Source of the DNA: Rugamonas rivuli | Lineage (GTDB): Bacteria > Pseudomonadota > Gammaproteobacteria > Burkholderiales > Burkholderiaceae_D | NCBI RefSeq assembly: GCF_009380165.1 | Contig: NZ_WHUF01000005.1 | Coordinates: 385,248 to 449,247, forward strand | Direction: 5' to 3' | Length of the DNA: 64,000 nt | Shown: positions 40,971 to 50,081 of the stretch, one piece after another | Position numbering within the stretch: position 1 is the first letter of the stretch | How the letters are laid out: the number at the start of each line of letters is the position of its first letter | The notes under the pieces: model-generated | What the model was told of the DNA's origin: nothing | Database searches by the model: none | Seen by the model: only the letters and a program-made list of their open reading frames with translations | Translations under genes and position numbers: made by a program

Positions 40971-43820
40971 ATGCCGCTGTCCTTCAAGTCACCCTCGATC
41001 TCGCTGGCCGCGACGCTGACCTTGATCACCGGCCTGGCCGTGACCGGCATGCTGTTTGTCGCCGTCAGCGCGCTGGAGTACGGCAAGATGGAGCTGAGCT
41101 TCCAGCAGCGCGCCCAGATGCGCTCGGCCGCCATCCGCCGCGGCCTGGACGACACGCTGGAACTGGTCACCATCATCAACGACCTGTTCAAGTCGGTCGG
41201 GCCGGTCAGCCGCGAGCAGTTCGGCGACTTCACCAGGCCGCTGCTGGCGCGCTATCCCTTTGTCCAAGCCTTCAATTACCACCGGGTGCTGGACGACGAA
41301 GCGTCGCGGCGCCACGAGGCCGAGCTGCGCAAGCGCTACCCCGCCTACCGCACCCACGACGGCGGCAACCAGCCGCTGACGGCGCGGCCGCTGCACGCGG
41401 TGGTCGACTATTTGGAACCGATGCAGGGCAACGAGGCGGCGTTCGGGCTGGATGTGATGTCGCTGGGGCCGATGTCCAACACCGTCCGGCAGGCGGTGGC
41501 GGCCGGCCAGACCATGGCCACGCCGCTGTTGCGGCTGGCGCAGGAGCGCGGCAACCAGAAAGGCTTCGTGCTGCTGATGCCGGTCTACCGCCCCGGCGCG
41601 CAGACGGCCACGGCGGAGCAGCGGCGCGCGGCCTGGATCGGCAACACCGGCGCCGTCATCCGCTCGACCGATCTGATCCACAAAATCCTGTACGCCGCCG
41701 AGCTGCTGGACGATACCTCGCTGGTGGTGCAAGTGTATGTCGGCGACGACGTGCGACCGGACAACCTGATCTACCGCCACGGCCAGCCGACCGAGCAGGA
41801 AGCGGCCGCCAAGCCGCTGCAACGCTGGCTGGCCTTCGACTACCACGATGTCTACACCAGCACCTTCAATGCGGCCGGCAAGGCCTGGCACGTGCAGGTG
41901 ACGCCGCTGCCCCGGCCCTTCCTGTCCAGCCACCTGGGTTCGCTGTCGACGCTGACCGGCGGCCTGCTGTTCTCGCTGCTGACGGCGGCCTTCGTCAACT
42001 CGCTGGCGCGGCGCTCGGTGCGGGTGCAGCGCCTGGTCGACGAGCGCACCCGCGATCTGCAACTGAGCAACCAGCGCCTGAACGAAGACGTGGCCGTCCG
42101 CCAGCGCACCGAGGAAGCGCTGCAGGAAAGCGAGCTGCGCTTCCGCCGCCTGCTGGCGCTGTCGTCCGACTGGTACTGGGAGCAGGACCACGAATTCCGC
42201 TTCACCAGCATCACCGGCGGCTTCTTCGACAAGGGCAAGCAGGACCCGGCCGGCTTCATCGGCAAGACGCGCTGGGAACAGCATCCGGAAATGGCGCAGG
42301 CGCGCTGGGGCCAGGACCACATCGCGCTGCTGGAGGCCCACCTGCCCTTCCTCAACTTCGAATACGCGCTGCCCGGCACCGACAACCAGCTGCACTGGTT
42401 CAGCATCAGCGGCGAGCCGCTGTTCGACCAGGACGGCGGCTTCAAGGGCTATCGCGGCACCGGCACCGACATCACCGAGCGCAAGCTGTCCGAGCAGCGC
42501 ATCCACCACATCGCCCACCACGACGTGCTGACCGGCCTGCCCAACCGCGTGCTGCTGCAGGACCGGCTGACCCAGGCGGCCGCCTTCGCCAACCGCAGCG
42601 GCATTCCGCTGTGGGTCATGCTGATCGACCTCGACCGCTTCAAGTTCGTCAACGACAGCCTGGGGCACAAGGCCGGCGACCTGCTGCTCAAGACCGTGGC
42701 CCAGCGGCTGCAGGACAGCGTGCGCGAGAGCGACACCGTGGCGCGGCTGTCGGGCGATGAATTCGTCGCCATCCTGACCGAGTATCCGGACGAGGCGCTG
42801 TCGCTGGATGTCACGCAGCGCATCATGCGGGCGGTGGCGCAGCCGGTGCTGCTGGAGGGGAAAGAGTTCTTCGTCACCTGCTCGATCGGCGTGGCCGTCT
42901 ACGACCCGGACGGCACGCCGGCGCAGCGCTTGATCGAGCATGCCGACATCGCCATGTATCGCGCCAAGAAGCTGGGCCGCAACAACACCCAGTTCTACCA
43001 GCCGGCCATGAACGAGGAGGCGCTGGAGCGGGTGCGCATCGAAACGGCGCTGCGCAGCGCGCTGGAGCGCGACGAGTTCATCCTGCATTACCAGCCGCAG
43101 GTGGACCTGCGCAGCGGCCGCATCGTCGGCATGGAGGCGCTGATACGCTGGCAGCATCCCGAGCTGGGCATGGTGGCGCCCTACCGCTTCATCGGCCTGG
43201 CCGAGGAGACGGGACTGATCGTGCCGATCGGCGCCTGGGTGCTGCGCACCGCCTGCGCGCAGGCCAAGGCTTGGCAGGATGCGGGCCATGGGCCGCTGCG
43301 GATCGCGGTCAACCTGTCGCCGCGCCAGTTCGGCGAGCCTAACCTGCTGGCCTCCATTGCCGAGGTGCTGGAGCAGACCGGCCTGCCGCCGTCCTGCCTG
43401 GATATCGAACTGACCGAAGGCCTGTTCATGAACGATGTGGCGCTGGCGGTGGAGTTGCTGCACAAGCTCAAGGCGCTGGGGCTGGCGCTGTCGATCGACG
43501 ATTTCGGCACCGGCTATTCGAGCTTCTCGTATCTGCGCAAGTTCCCGATTGACGTGCTGAAGATAGACCGCTCCTTCGTCAGCGACATCGGCGCGGATGA
43601 CGAGGCGGCCATCGTGGTGTCGATCATCGCGCTGGCGCACAACCTCAAGCTGCGCGTGATCGCCGAGGGCGTGGAGACCGCGGTCCAGCTGGAGTACCTG
43701 CGGCTGCACGGCTGCGATGAAATCCAGGGCTATTACTTCAGCCAGCCGGTGCCGGGGGAGGTGTTCGAGCAAATGCTGGCCGAGGGCAGGAATTTGCAGA
43801 CGGCGTCAATCGCGGCATAA
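40971..43820 (+). CDS. Membrane CHASE-PAS-GGDEF-EAL protein
   Basis: A 949-residue bifunctional-type c-di-GMP protein. Order: membrane helix 13-33, periplasmic CHASE-like sensor (SREQFGDFTRPLLARYPFVQ), second helix near 330-345, PAS (LSSDWYWEQDHEFRFTSITG), GGDEF with HHDVLTGLPNRVLLQDRL and RLSGDEFVAIL, then EAL with MEALIRWQHPELG, DDFGTGYSSFSYL and VIAEGVETAVQLEYL. The cyclase loop is SGDEF, a tolerated variant, and the EAL residues look complete, so phosphodiesterase activity is likely. It is divergent from the amine oxidase gene. Confidence 0.93.
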   Translation: MPLSFKSPSISLAATLTLITGLAVTGMLFVAVSALEYGKMELSFQQRAQMRSAAIRRGLDDTLELVTIINDLFKSVGPVSREQFGDFTRPLLARYPFVQAFNYHRVLDDEASRRHEAELRKRYPAYRTHDGGNQPLTARPLHAVVDYLEPMQGNEAAFGLDVMSLGPMSNTVRQAVAAGQTMATPLLRLAQERGNQKGFVLLMPVYRPGAQTATAEQRRAAWIGNTGAVIRSTDLIHKILYAAELLDDTSLVVQVYVGDDVRPDNLIYRHGQPTEQEAAAKPLQRWLAFDYHDVYTSTFNAAGKAWHVQVTPLPRPFLSSHLGSLSTLTGGLLFSLLTAAFVNSLARRSVRVQRLVDERTRDLQLSNQRLNEDVAVRQRTEEALQESELRFRRLLALSSDWYWEQDHEFRFTSITGGFFDKGKQDPAGFIGKTRWEQHPEMAQARWGQDHIALLEAHLPFLNFEYALPGTDNQLHWFSISGEPLFDQDGGFKGYRGTGTDITERKLSEQRIHHIAHHDVLTGLPNRVLLQDRLTQAAAFANRSGIPLWVMLIDLDRFKFVNDSLGHKAGDLLLKTVAQRLQDSVRESDTVARLSGDEFVAILTEYPDEALSLDVTQRIMRAVAQPVLLEGKEFFVTCSIGVAVYDPDGTPAQRLIEHADIAMYRAKKLGRNNTQFYQPAMNEEALERVRIETALRSALERDEFILHYQPQVDLRSGRIVGMEALIRWQHPELGMVAPYRFIGLAEETGLIVPIGAWVLRTACAQAKAWQDAGHGPLRIAVNLSPRQFGEPNLLASIAEVLEQTGLPPSCLDIELTEGLFMNDVALAVELLHKLKALGLALSIDDFGTGYSSFSYLRKFPIDVLKIDRSFVSDIGADDEAAIVVSIIALAHNLKLRVIAEGVETAVQLEYLRLHGCDEIQGYYFSQPVPGEVFEQMLAEGRNLQTASIAA

Positions 43821-43825
43821 GCCCG

Positions 43826-44302
43826 CTAGTGGGGCGCAGCCCACGCAGGAAGTTTTTCATAGGGGACATCCGGCTGGAACAAAGATTCAATTACTTTTCC
43901 CGTGCCGACGTCATATAGAGTCAATGTCCCGGCAAAGTGCCGCCCGCCGCAATCTATTCCTACTTTCTTGCCATCCTCCCAAAACCAAAAGTCACGTATG
44001 AATGGCTGGCATTCAATATGCACGAATTTACCATCACGATAGAGGGTGAGATTACTGGCCCCCGGCCCCACATCTCCCTCCGCAGTCCAAGTATTTTCTA
44101 TCAGCCAAGCTGCGGTTCGCTTATCTTTCGACAATTCAGCCTGAGTTGCCCTCCCCCCCTTAGTTAGCAATTTTTCCTTTCCATTCATAGCTATCGCATG
44201 AACGTTCTTAGCTTTGTCTATGTAAACACGTTGTAAAATTACTTCTTGCGACCAAACGTTTGTCACAAATAAAAACAGCAAAGAAAAAATAAGAGACTTC
44301 AT
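43826..44302 (-). CDS. Secreted probable immunity protein for the VgrG cargo
   Basis: A 158-residue protein with a clear signal peptide (SLIFSLLFLFVTNVWSQE), so it should reach the periplasm. The mature part is beta-rich (ERTWTAEGDV-like WIENTWTAEGDVGPGASNLT segment, GIDCGGRHFAGTLTLYDVGT) and is not a family I know. It starts 2 bases after the cargo stop, and base composition is low in GC like the cargo gene. Position and export fit an immunity protein against a peptidoglycan-acting effector. That role is inferred. Confidence 0.65.
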   Translation of the reverse strand: MKSLIFSLLFLFVTNVWSQEVILQRVYIDKAKNVHAIAMNGKEKLLTKGGRATQAELSKDKRTAAWLIENTWTAEGDVGPGASNLTLYRDGKFVHIECQPFIRDFWFWEDGKKVGIDCGGRHFAGTLTLYDVGTGKVIESLFQPDVPYEKLPAWAAPH

Positions 44303-44304
44303 CT

Positions 44305-45222
44305 TTAATCTCCTAAAAACTTTACCCGGCGATGTGTTCCATTAACACCTTCACTCAACCATACTTGGACAACGGCTTTACCTGACCCGAGAAAATTATC
44401 TATGTGATAGCTCACAATTTTGCTTCCCTTGTCGTCGGCAAAACGTAATCCTACCCCGTCTATATCGACTTGCGCCCTAGGTGGAATAACGTGTGGATCA
44501 ACTGCGATCGAATGATTTTCCTTCACTAAACCGAATTTTCCTTTTACTGCGGAAACATACTGAAATGCTGTATCTTGAGAGAGAACATGATCTGGGGCTC
44601 CTCTCGAATTTGCAATCCAGTGCCCCCTCATATGTAGAAGTGAAATATACTTCCCATTTGTATCCATTCCAGTCCCCTGCATAGGAATACCTCGTGCTCC
44701 AAACAAAAAATCCTCTTTGTGCTTCTCCTGTAAGCCAGTACCTTCAACCAGAGGCCCGGAGAAATCTATTTCATTGCAGACATTGTATCCAGTAATCAAA
44801 AAAAGGGATTCGTACCAAGCATCTTTGAGAACGATTTTTAAACTAGCTGATGTCACCCCGGGAGTGGAAGAGCTTAGCTCAAGACTACCAGCCTCATATG
44901 TTTCCAAAGTCAAAAACATGATTCCTTCGCTATCCGTTCTTCCATTGGAAATGATTTTATCCGCCGACCTATTAGATTTTATATTGAGAGCCTGACCACA
45001 AGCCATCTTTCCATTAGAATGCTGAACAAGTTCAGCTTTCACTTTTACCCTATAAAGGATTTTCTCATTTTCAACCCTAGCTGCTGTCGGGATTATTGGC
45101 AAAGTGTCGAAATATTTATTCTTTTCGATAGATAGCCTGCAAACTATTCCTTCAACACTCACGTCGACTATCGAGCCTGGCGTCGAGTTGGTATTTGCGG
45201 TTGCAATAATTGCGTCGGCCAT
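44305..45222 (-). CDS. T6SS cargo effector with 3D/MltA-like lytic domain
   Basis: A 305-residue protein directly downstream of vgrG. Residues 1-130 look like a beta-rich Ig-type module (GSIVDVSVEGIVCRLSIEKN). The C-terminal half resembles the 3D domain of lytic transglycosylases: ITGYNVCNEIDFSGP (144-157), HSIAVDPHVIPPRAQVDIDG (237-256), FADDKGSKIVSYHIDNFLGS (261-280), with conserved Asp residues 242, 253, 264 and 275. It lacks a signal peptide, consistent with export by the T6SS spike. The ATG chosen has AGGTG upstream; one 15 codons earlier has none. GC content is well below that of vgrG. The enzymatic role is inferred. Confidence 0.7.
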   Translation of the reverse strand: MADAIIATANTNSTPGSIVDVSVEGIVCRLSIEKNKYFDTLPIIPTAARVENEKILYRVKVKAELVQHSNGKMACGQALNIKSNRSADKIISNGRTDSEGIMFLTLETYEAGSLELSSSTPGVTSASLKIVLKDAWYESLFLITGYNVCNEIDFSGPLVEGTGLQEKHKEDFLFGARGIPMQGTGMDTNGKYISLLHMRGHWIANSRGAPDHVLSQDTAFQYVSAVKGKFGLVKENHSIAVDPHVIPPRAQVDIDGVGLRFADDKGSKIVSYHIDNFLGSGKAVVQVWLSEGVNGTHRRVKFLGD

Positions 45223-45288
45223 ATGGGCACCTGTAAATTTGAGTATCGGTGTTTTTATCGATTGCATATGGGTAGAGCCGGGTTAGCG

Positions 45289-48093
45289 TTACCCCTCATC
45301 AGGAAGCAATGTCAGAGAAATCTCGCTCTGCGACGCTGTGTAGACGCGCTCAGTAAACCCATCTGCATCGCTGACTCCTTCCCAATTGGTCCCGTCTTGC
45401 GCTGTAATGCGATAGCGTTTATTGCGAATAGGAGTCTTTCCGTCGCTGGAAACCAGTCGAAACTGTTCATCGAAAGACTCAAGAGCAGCGCCGTCTGCCA
45501 CTGGAAAATCGACGGAAGGGACCATGAGGCTCTTCCCTCCAAGGAACTCATGCTTAGCCGCATGGCCAACGAAGCCACCATTGCTGCCTTGCTCAATACC
45601 GCCAGCATTGAATTTGACGTAGCTGCCGCCTCCATTTATCACAACCTCTTCCTTAGCACTGATCGAGATGCGGTTAGCAGTCTGCGTGACATTAAGCTTT
45701 GCCAGAAGATTGATACTCTCCGAGAGTGCTCTCAGATCAATGTCGCCGGCCGCCGCAACCAGTCTCAGGCCAGCTTTGTGGACGAATAAACGAATAGCTT
45801 GGCGAACACTGGCGAAAAAGCCGCCACCACTGGCTATGGATAGATCCTGTCCGCTTGTTAGCGCGACGTGCTGCTCACTAGACAAATGAGTACTTCCTCG
45901 TGTGGTAGTCTCAATTCCTGCTGGGCTCGCCAGCACTAGATGTGGCGTAGCTAGCTGAGGAAAGCCGGCGTCACCACAAGATCCTCCTTTAACACTTTCG
46001 TTCTGAGCAAAAATTGCAACTGCGACCTTTGTCTGGCCTCCGTCCTGCGCTCCGCCTTGCTGAGACAGCTTCGCAAGCGCCTCGTGTTGCCTCTGTGCGG
46101 CAACTAGCCTTTGTAACGTCTCGCCCATATCCTTGACGGGGGATGTCCCAATTCGACGCGTTTCGGTGGTGATGAGCATCCCTTTGTTGGCACGGGCAAC
46201 GCCCCAGGCATTGGTTGCCAGCTCCCAGCCTTCGCCACGAGCCATGCCAGCGCCATGGGATCTCGCCTGGGTGATAAATCCCAGGTTGAGTTGTGAATCG
46301 CTATGGTCACTCGCCAGTTGCGCGCTAATCTGCCCTTCCGTGTCATCCAAACGCAGCTGGTTGGAGCGGCCGCCTTTGATCTCACGACTTTTGATACCGG
46401 AGAGGTAGCGGTTGCCTGGAAGGTCGCCGACGTTGCTAAGGGCTGGCGGCTGCGCTTGCTGGTTGTAGAGTTGGCCGACGATCACCGGTTTGTCTGGATC
46501 ACCACCTAGGAAATTGACCAGCACTTCAGTGCCGATGCGCGGCAGGCCGATGGTGCCGCATTGTTGTAGGCTGCCGGGGCCGTTGCCGGCCCAGTTTGAG
46601 GCTACGCGTACCCAGGCGGAGTCGGTTTCTGTATCCGATGCACCGGCATTGGCAGCATCTTCGTGATCGACTGCGCGTGTGCCGGGGAAGCGGATCTTTA
46701 CGCGGCCCATCTGGTCGCAATGGACTTCTTCACCTTTCGGGCCGACGACTATCGCGCTTTGCATCAGCGCTTGCGGCAGGTCCGTACGCGGATCGTAAGC
46801 CGGCACGATGGCCACACCACGTCGCACGGCAGTGAACTGGATGTGCATGCGCAGCGGTCCCGATGACACCTTGTCCGCCACATCTCTCTGCATCTGCAAC
46901 TCCTGCGCACCCTGCATCCAGCGGCTGCGGGCGAACAGCCGTTCCACGCGTGCGGCCAATGCCTTGGGCAGGTTGTTCTGCGCGTTCACCTGCAGGGCCG
47001 TCACGACAAAGTCCCGCTCCTCGGCCGGATGCCCGTCCACCTCCGGATGCTCGGCCAGTGTGAAGTACTCCCCCGCGCACAGATCACGCACGCTGCCTTC
47101 GCCGTGGAAGCATTTCGTTTCGTAGTCGTGCCGCTGCATGCGCAGTTTGCCCAGGCGACACAGGTCCTCATTGTCATCGCCCGCATGCGGTGCCAGGATC
47201 TGATAATCGTCCAGGCTCGCTGCCAGATCGTTGCCACTCACGCCCTGGTCCACGCCGCTGCTGGCATCCGCCATCATAAAATCTCGGCCTTGCGAATTGC
47301 GATAGTCCCAGCTGTGCCTTGTCACCACTCCCGGATGCAGGCTGCGTACCGCGCTCCAGGATGTGATCGTGTCGCGCTCCTCGGTCGCTGCGTCGCGGTG
47401 ATAGCGGATGGTGCCGGCGGCGTTCTGGCGTAGGCTGTCGGCGTTGTTGAACAGCACCAGCGTGTGCGTCGGATACTCCCCGCCTTCCGCGCGCACGTAC
47501 CAGCCTATCCCCCTCCGCTTCAACAAGCGCCGGATGAGCGCCGCATCCGATTCGTTGTGCTGCATGGTGAATTCGCGCTTCGGATACTCGCGCTGGCTGA
47601 AAGCCTCGTCCACCTCGTGCTTGAAGCACACACCCAGGATAGAACTTTTCTGTCTCCACTCATTCAAAATGCGCTGGACAATCTCCACCTCGTCCATGTT
47701 GCGGAACACGCGGGTGTTGATGCGCTTTTCCAGTATCGACAGCGCATCGCACAGCACCAACTGATAGCTGGCCAGGCCGCCGTCACTATCGCCGGAGCTG
47801 GCCTCGGTGACGATGCCGCAGACGCTGCGCAAGTCTCCCATGTCGGTGACGAACTCCAGCGCCGCTGGCACGGCGATCAATTCCTTCAACGACAGGCTGG
47901 CGTTGGACGACACGCACAGCACGCGATACTCGATCCCGCCGCACAAAGCCTCCGTCCCGAACACCCGCTGCGGCAGCAGCATGTCGTCATTAACTCCGCC
48001 CGGCAAATCCAGCCGCAGACGCAACGGCCGGTTGCTGGTGACCAGTTCCTTGGCCAGGCCCATGAAGCTGAAAAAGTCGCTATCGCCTTCCAC
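45289..48093 (-). CDS. vgrG: VgrG, type VI secretion spike protein
   Basis: A 934-residue spike protein that caps the Hcp tube and delivers effectors. The gp27-like part spans about the first 400 residues (DEVEIVQRILNEWRQKSSIL, FTMQHNESDAALIRRLLKRR). The gp5/OB part has EVHCDQMGRVKIRFPGTRAV and SLQQCGTIGLPRIGTEVLVN, then the T6SS_Vgr block and a DUF2345 beta-helix region. A C-terminal 65-residue module (SDGKTPIRNKRYRITAQDGT) resembles transthyretin-like cargo-binding domains. It starts at GTG after GAGGGAGCGATT. No other T6SS structural genes are in the window, so this is a satellite vgrG module. Confidence 0.93.
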   Translation of the reverse strand: MEGDSDFFSFMGLAKELVTSNRPLRLRLDLPGGVNDDMLLPQRVFGTEALCGGIEYRVLCVSSNASLSLKELIAVPAALEFVTDMGDLRSVCGIVTEASSGDSDGGLASYQLVLCDALSILEKRINTRVFRNMDEVEIVQRILNEWRQKSSILGVCFKHEVDEAFSQREYPKREFTMQHNESDAALIRRLLKRRGIGWYVRAEGGEYPTHTLVLFNNADSLRQNAAGTIRYHRDAATEERDTITSWSAVRSLHPGVVTRHSWDYRNSQGRDFMMADASSGVDQGVSGNDLAASLDDYQILAPHAGDDNEDLCRLGKLRMQRHDYETKCFHGEGSVRDLCAGEYFTLAEHPEVDGHPAEERDFVVTALQVNAQNNLPKALAARVERLFARSRWMQGAQELQMQRDVADKVSSGPLRMHIQFTAVRRGVAIVPAYDPRTDLPQALMQSAIVVGPKGEEVHCDQMGRVKIRFPGTRAVDHEDAANAGASDTETDSAWVRVASNWAGNGPGSLQQCGTIGLPRIGTEVLVNFLGGDPDKPVIVGQLYNQQAQPPALSNVGDLPGNRYLSGIKSREIKGGRSNQLRLDDTEGQISAQLASDHSDSQLNLGFITQARSHGAGMARGEGWELATNAWGVARANKGMLITTETRRIGTSPVKDMGETLQRLVAAQRQHEALAKLSQQGGAQDGGQTKVAVAIFAQNESVKGGSCGDAGFPQLATPHLVLASPAGIETTTRGSTHLSSEQHVALTSGQDLSIASGGGFFASVRQAIRLFVHKAGLRLVAAAGDIDLRALSESINLLAKLNVTQTANRISISAKEEVVINGGGSYVKFNAGGIEQGSNGGFVGHAAKHEFLGGKSLMVPSVDFPVADGAALESFDEQFRLVSSDGKTPIRNKRYRITAQDGTNWEGVSDADGFTERVYTASQSEISLTLLPDEG

Positions 48094-48182
48094 AATCGCT
48101 CCCTCGGCAAGTTAGCCGTACAAGTTGGCGATCATGTCACTGCCGTGGCCTCTCCTTTTTGACATTCAACAATCAAGTTTCG

Positions 48183-48671
48183 CTATTCGTCGTGCAAGTC
48201 GATGTCCGCCCGCTCGTTCTCGCTTTTACCCAGCCAGCGCTTGTGCAGCATGCGCTCCAGCGGGTGGCCGAGCAGGAACAGCAGCATCACCAGGATCAAG
48301 CCGATGCCGGCGACCCGCCATGCGCCCATGCCGCACACGATGCCGATGCCCGCCGTCACCCAGATCGAGGCGGCCGTGGTCAGGCCCTTGATCTTGGACG
48401 TCTCCGCGTGGAAAACAATCACCCCGGCTCCAAGGAAGCCGATACCGGTGATGACGCCCTGCACCGCGCGGCTCAAGGCGTCGCGGCCGTATTCGCTATC
48501 CAGCGGAGCAAACTGCATGCTGGCCATCGTCACCAGCGCGGCGCCGAGCGCGACCAGGCCCAGCGTCTTCATGCCGGTCGGCTTGCCGCGCAAGTTACGC
48601 TCCAGGCCGACGATGCAGCCGAACAGCAAGGCAATGGCGAGACGGGCCGTGATATCCCAATAGTCCAGCAT
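48183..48671 (-). CDS. MgtC/SapB family membrane protein
   Basis: A 162-residue inner-membrane protein with four or five hydrophobic segments. Family motifs are LAIALLFGCIVGLERNLRGK, RAVQGVITGIGFLGAGVIVF and GLTTAASIWVTAGIGIVCGM. MgtC proteins influence magnesium, phosphate and F-type ATPase handling; the C-terminal cytosolic regulatory domain of virulence MgtC is absent here. The start at MLDYWDITAR is chosen because the longer frame lies inside the SET gene in another frame. It is 11 bases downstream of the SET-domain gene. Confidence 0.85.
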   Translation of the reverse strand: MLDYWDITARLAIALLFGCIVGLERNLRGKPTGMKTLGLVALGAALVTMASMQFAPLDSEYGRDALSRAVQGVITGIGFLGAGVIVFHAETSKIKGLTTAASIWVTAGIGIVCGMGAWRVAGIGLILVMLLFLLGHPLERMLHKRWLGKSENERADIDLHDE

Positions 48672-48682
48672 CTGTGAAGGCC

Positions 48683-49183
48683 TCAGGAACGGCGCCGTTT
48701 CTTGGGCTCCAGCATGGTGCCGGTGCAGCCCGGCGCGCCGCAGTGGCAGGCGAAGGAGCGCTTGATGGCCGGCGTGTGGCGGCCTTCGTAGATCAGCGGA
48801 TAGGAATAGCTGAGCTCTTCGCCGCAGCGGATATCGTGCAGCGCGTAGATGTAGATGCGGCCCTCGTCCTCGATGGCCTGGCAGTTCGGCTCGCAGGAGT
48901 GGTTGATGTAGCGCGCCTCGTTGCCGCCATCGCCGCCGTCGACGACGTTGCCGTTGGCCAGGCTGAAGAAGAAGGTGTGATTGTGCGGCATGTTCTGCGC
49001 GGCCGCGCGCTCCAGCGCCTCCGACCACGGGATCTCGCGCCCCGTGTACTCGATCACGCATTCGCTGACCGCGATGTCGCGGTTGGCGAACACGCCGCGG
49101 CCATGCACCGGCGACGTCCTGACGACGTAAGCCAGTTGGTCGGACAATACTGCGGAACTTTCCAGGACGTTTTCAGTGAGCAT
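48683..49183 (-). CDS. SET domain protein (putative protein-lysine methyltransferase)
   Basis: A 166-residue compact SET protein. It shows PVHGRGVFANRDIAVSECVI, the cofactor/substrate motif NEARYINHSCEPNCQAIED and the ELSYSYPLIYEG end motif. A post-SET zinc cluster is present as CHCGAPGCTG, followed by a basic tail (KKRRRS). SET proteins transfer methyl groups from S-adenosylmethionine to lysines; bacterial targets are mostly unknown. It lies in a same-strand group with KTSC, MgtC-like and thioesterase genes, and the histone-like protein at 30.2 kb is a conceivable but untested substrate. Confidence 0.85.
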   Translation of the reverse strand: MLTENVLESSAVLSDQLAYVVRTSPVHGRGVFANRDIAVSECVIEYTGREIPWSEALERAAAQNMPHNHTFFFSLANGNVVDGGDGGNEARYINHSCEPNCQAIEDEGRIYIYALHDIRCGEELSYSYPLIYEGRHTPAIKRSFACHCGAPGCTGTMLEPKKRRRS

Positions 49184-49197
49184 AAATACAGATTAGG

Positions 49198-49476
49198 TTA
49201 AGTGGCATCGCCGCCGGGCGGCTTGAACAGGTCTTCCAGGTCGGCGCGGCTGGTGGGCTTGCGCACCACGTCGCGCCGTCCGGTGAATTCATCCTCGATA
49301 TTATCGCGGTAGTAGCTCCACGCGGCGCCCGATGTGGACAGCTTGCGCCACACCTCGTTGCCCACGCCGGAGTAATCGATGGCGCTGCCGTCGTCGAACT
49401 CCACCCGCAGCATGCGGTCGCGCGCATCGTACCCGATGGCGCGCAGCTTGCCGGCATTGATGCGCTTCATTTCCAT
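49198..49476 (-). CDS. KTSC domain protein
   Basis: A 92-residue protein. The KTSC domain is visible in RAIGYDARDRMLRVEFDDGS and DYSGVGNEVWRKLSTSGAAW, followed by YYRDNIEDEFTGRRD. KTSC domains occur with lysyl-tRNA synthetase fusions and phage-like proteins; their function is not settled. It lies between the SET and thioesterase genes on the same strand, and spacing (14 and 9 bases) suggests one transcript. Confidence 0.8.
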   Translation of the reverse strand: MEMKRINAGKLRAIGYDARDRMLRVEFDDGSAIDYSGVGNEVWRKLSTSGAAWSYYRDNIEDEFTGRRDVVRKPTSRADLEDLFKPPGGDAT

Positions 49477-49485
49477 ACAGCCTCC

Positions 49486-49965
49486 TCAGGCTTTGCGAGC
49501 TCCATGCACCATTTGACGGGCCTGCTTGCGCAGCAGGGCCTGGTCCCAGCGCTCCTTCTGTTCGGTGGTTTCCGGCACCAGCGCCGGCACCTCGACCGGC
49601 TTGCGGCTCTCGTCCACCGCCACCATCGTAAAGTAGCAGCTATTGGCGTGCCGCACCAGACGCTGCTGGATATTTTCCGTCACCACGCGGATGCCCACCT
49701 CCATCGACGTGCGGCCGGTGTAGTTGATCGAGGCCAGGAACGTCACCAGTTCTCCCACGTGGATAGGCTGCAGGAACATCACCTGGTCCACCGACAGCGT
49801 CACCACATAACTGCCCGAATAACGGCTGGCGCAAGCGTAGGCCACGCTGTCCAGGTACTTCAAGATGGTGCCGCCGTGGACGTTGCCCGAGAAATTGGCC
49901 ATGTCCGGCGTCATCAGCACGGTCATGCTCAGTTCATGGGCGGTCCAGCTCATCGGTTTTTCCAT
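49486..49965 (-). CDS. Acyl-CoA thioesterase (hotdog fold, YciA-like)
   Basis: A 159-residue hotdog thioesterase that hydrolyses acyl-CoA to free acid and CoA. Motifs are PDMANFSGNVHGGTILKYLD with the catalytic Asp/Asn region and ASRYSGSYVVTLSVDQVMFL. The rest (GELVTFLASINYTGRTSMEV) is typical of the family. It is the first gene of the leftward group, divergent from the M16 peptidase operon across about 116 bases. Confidence 0.9.
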   Translation of the reverse strand: MEKPMSWTAHELSMTVLMTPDMANFSGNVHGGTILKYLDSVAYACASRYSGSYVVTLSVDQVMFLQPIHVGELVTFLASINYTGRTSMEVGIRVVTENIQQRLVRHANSCYFTMVAVDESRKPVEVPALVPETTEQKERWDQALLRKQARQMVHGARKA

Positions 49966-50081
49966 TGCATACTCCCTAGTTGTTTTCTACATGCTATCCG
50001 CTCATGTCGTCATTCGCAAATAGTTATCAAAAACAACTAACTTTATCGTATGCTTTGCGCTTCACGCAAAAAGGAGCACTC

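Noticed and set aside
40989..43772. A 927-codon open frame antisense to the GGDEF-EAL gene
   Set aside because: It is a low-complexity shadow (His/Arg/Gln/Leu-rich) produced by high-GC codon use. The + strand frame has clear GGDEF and EAL motifs.
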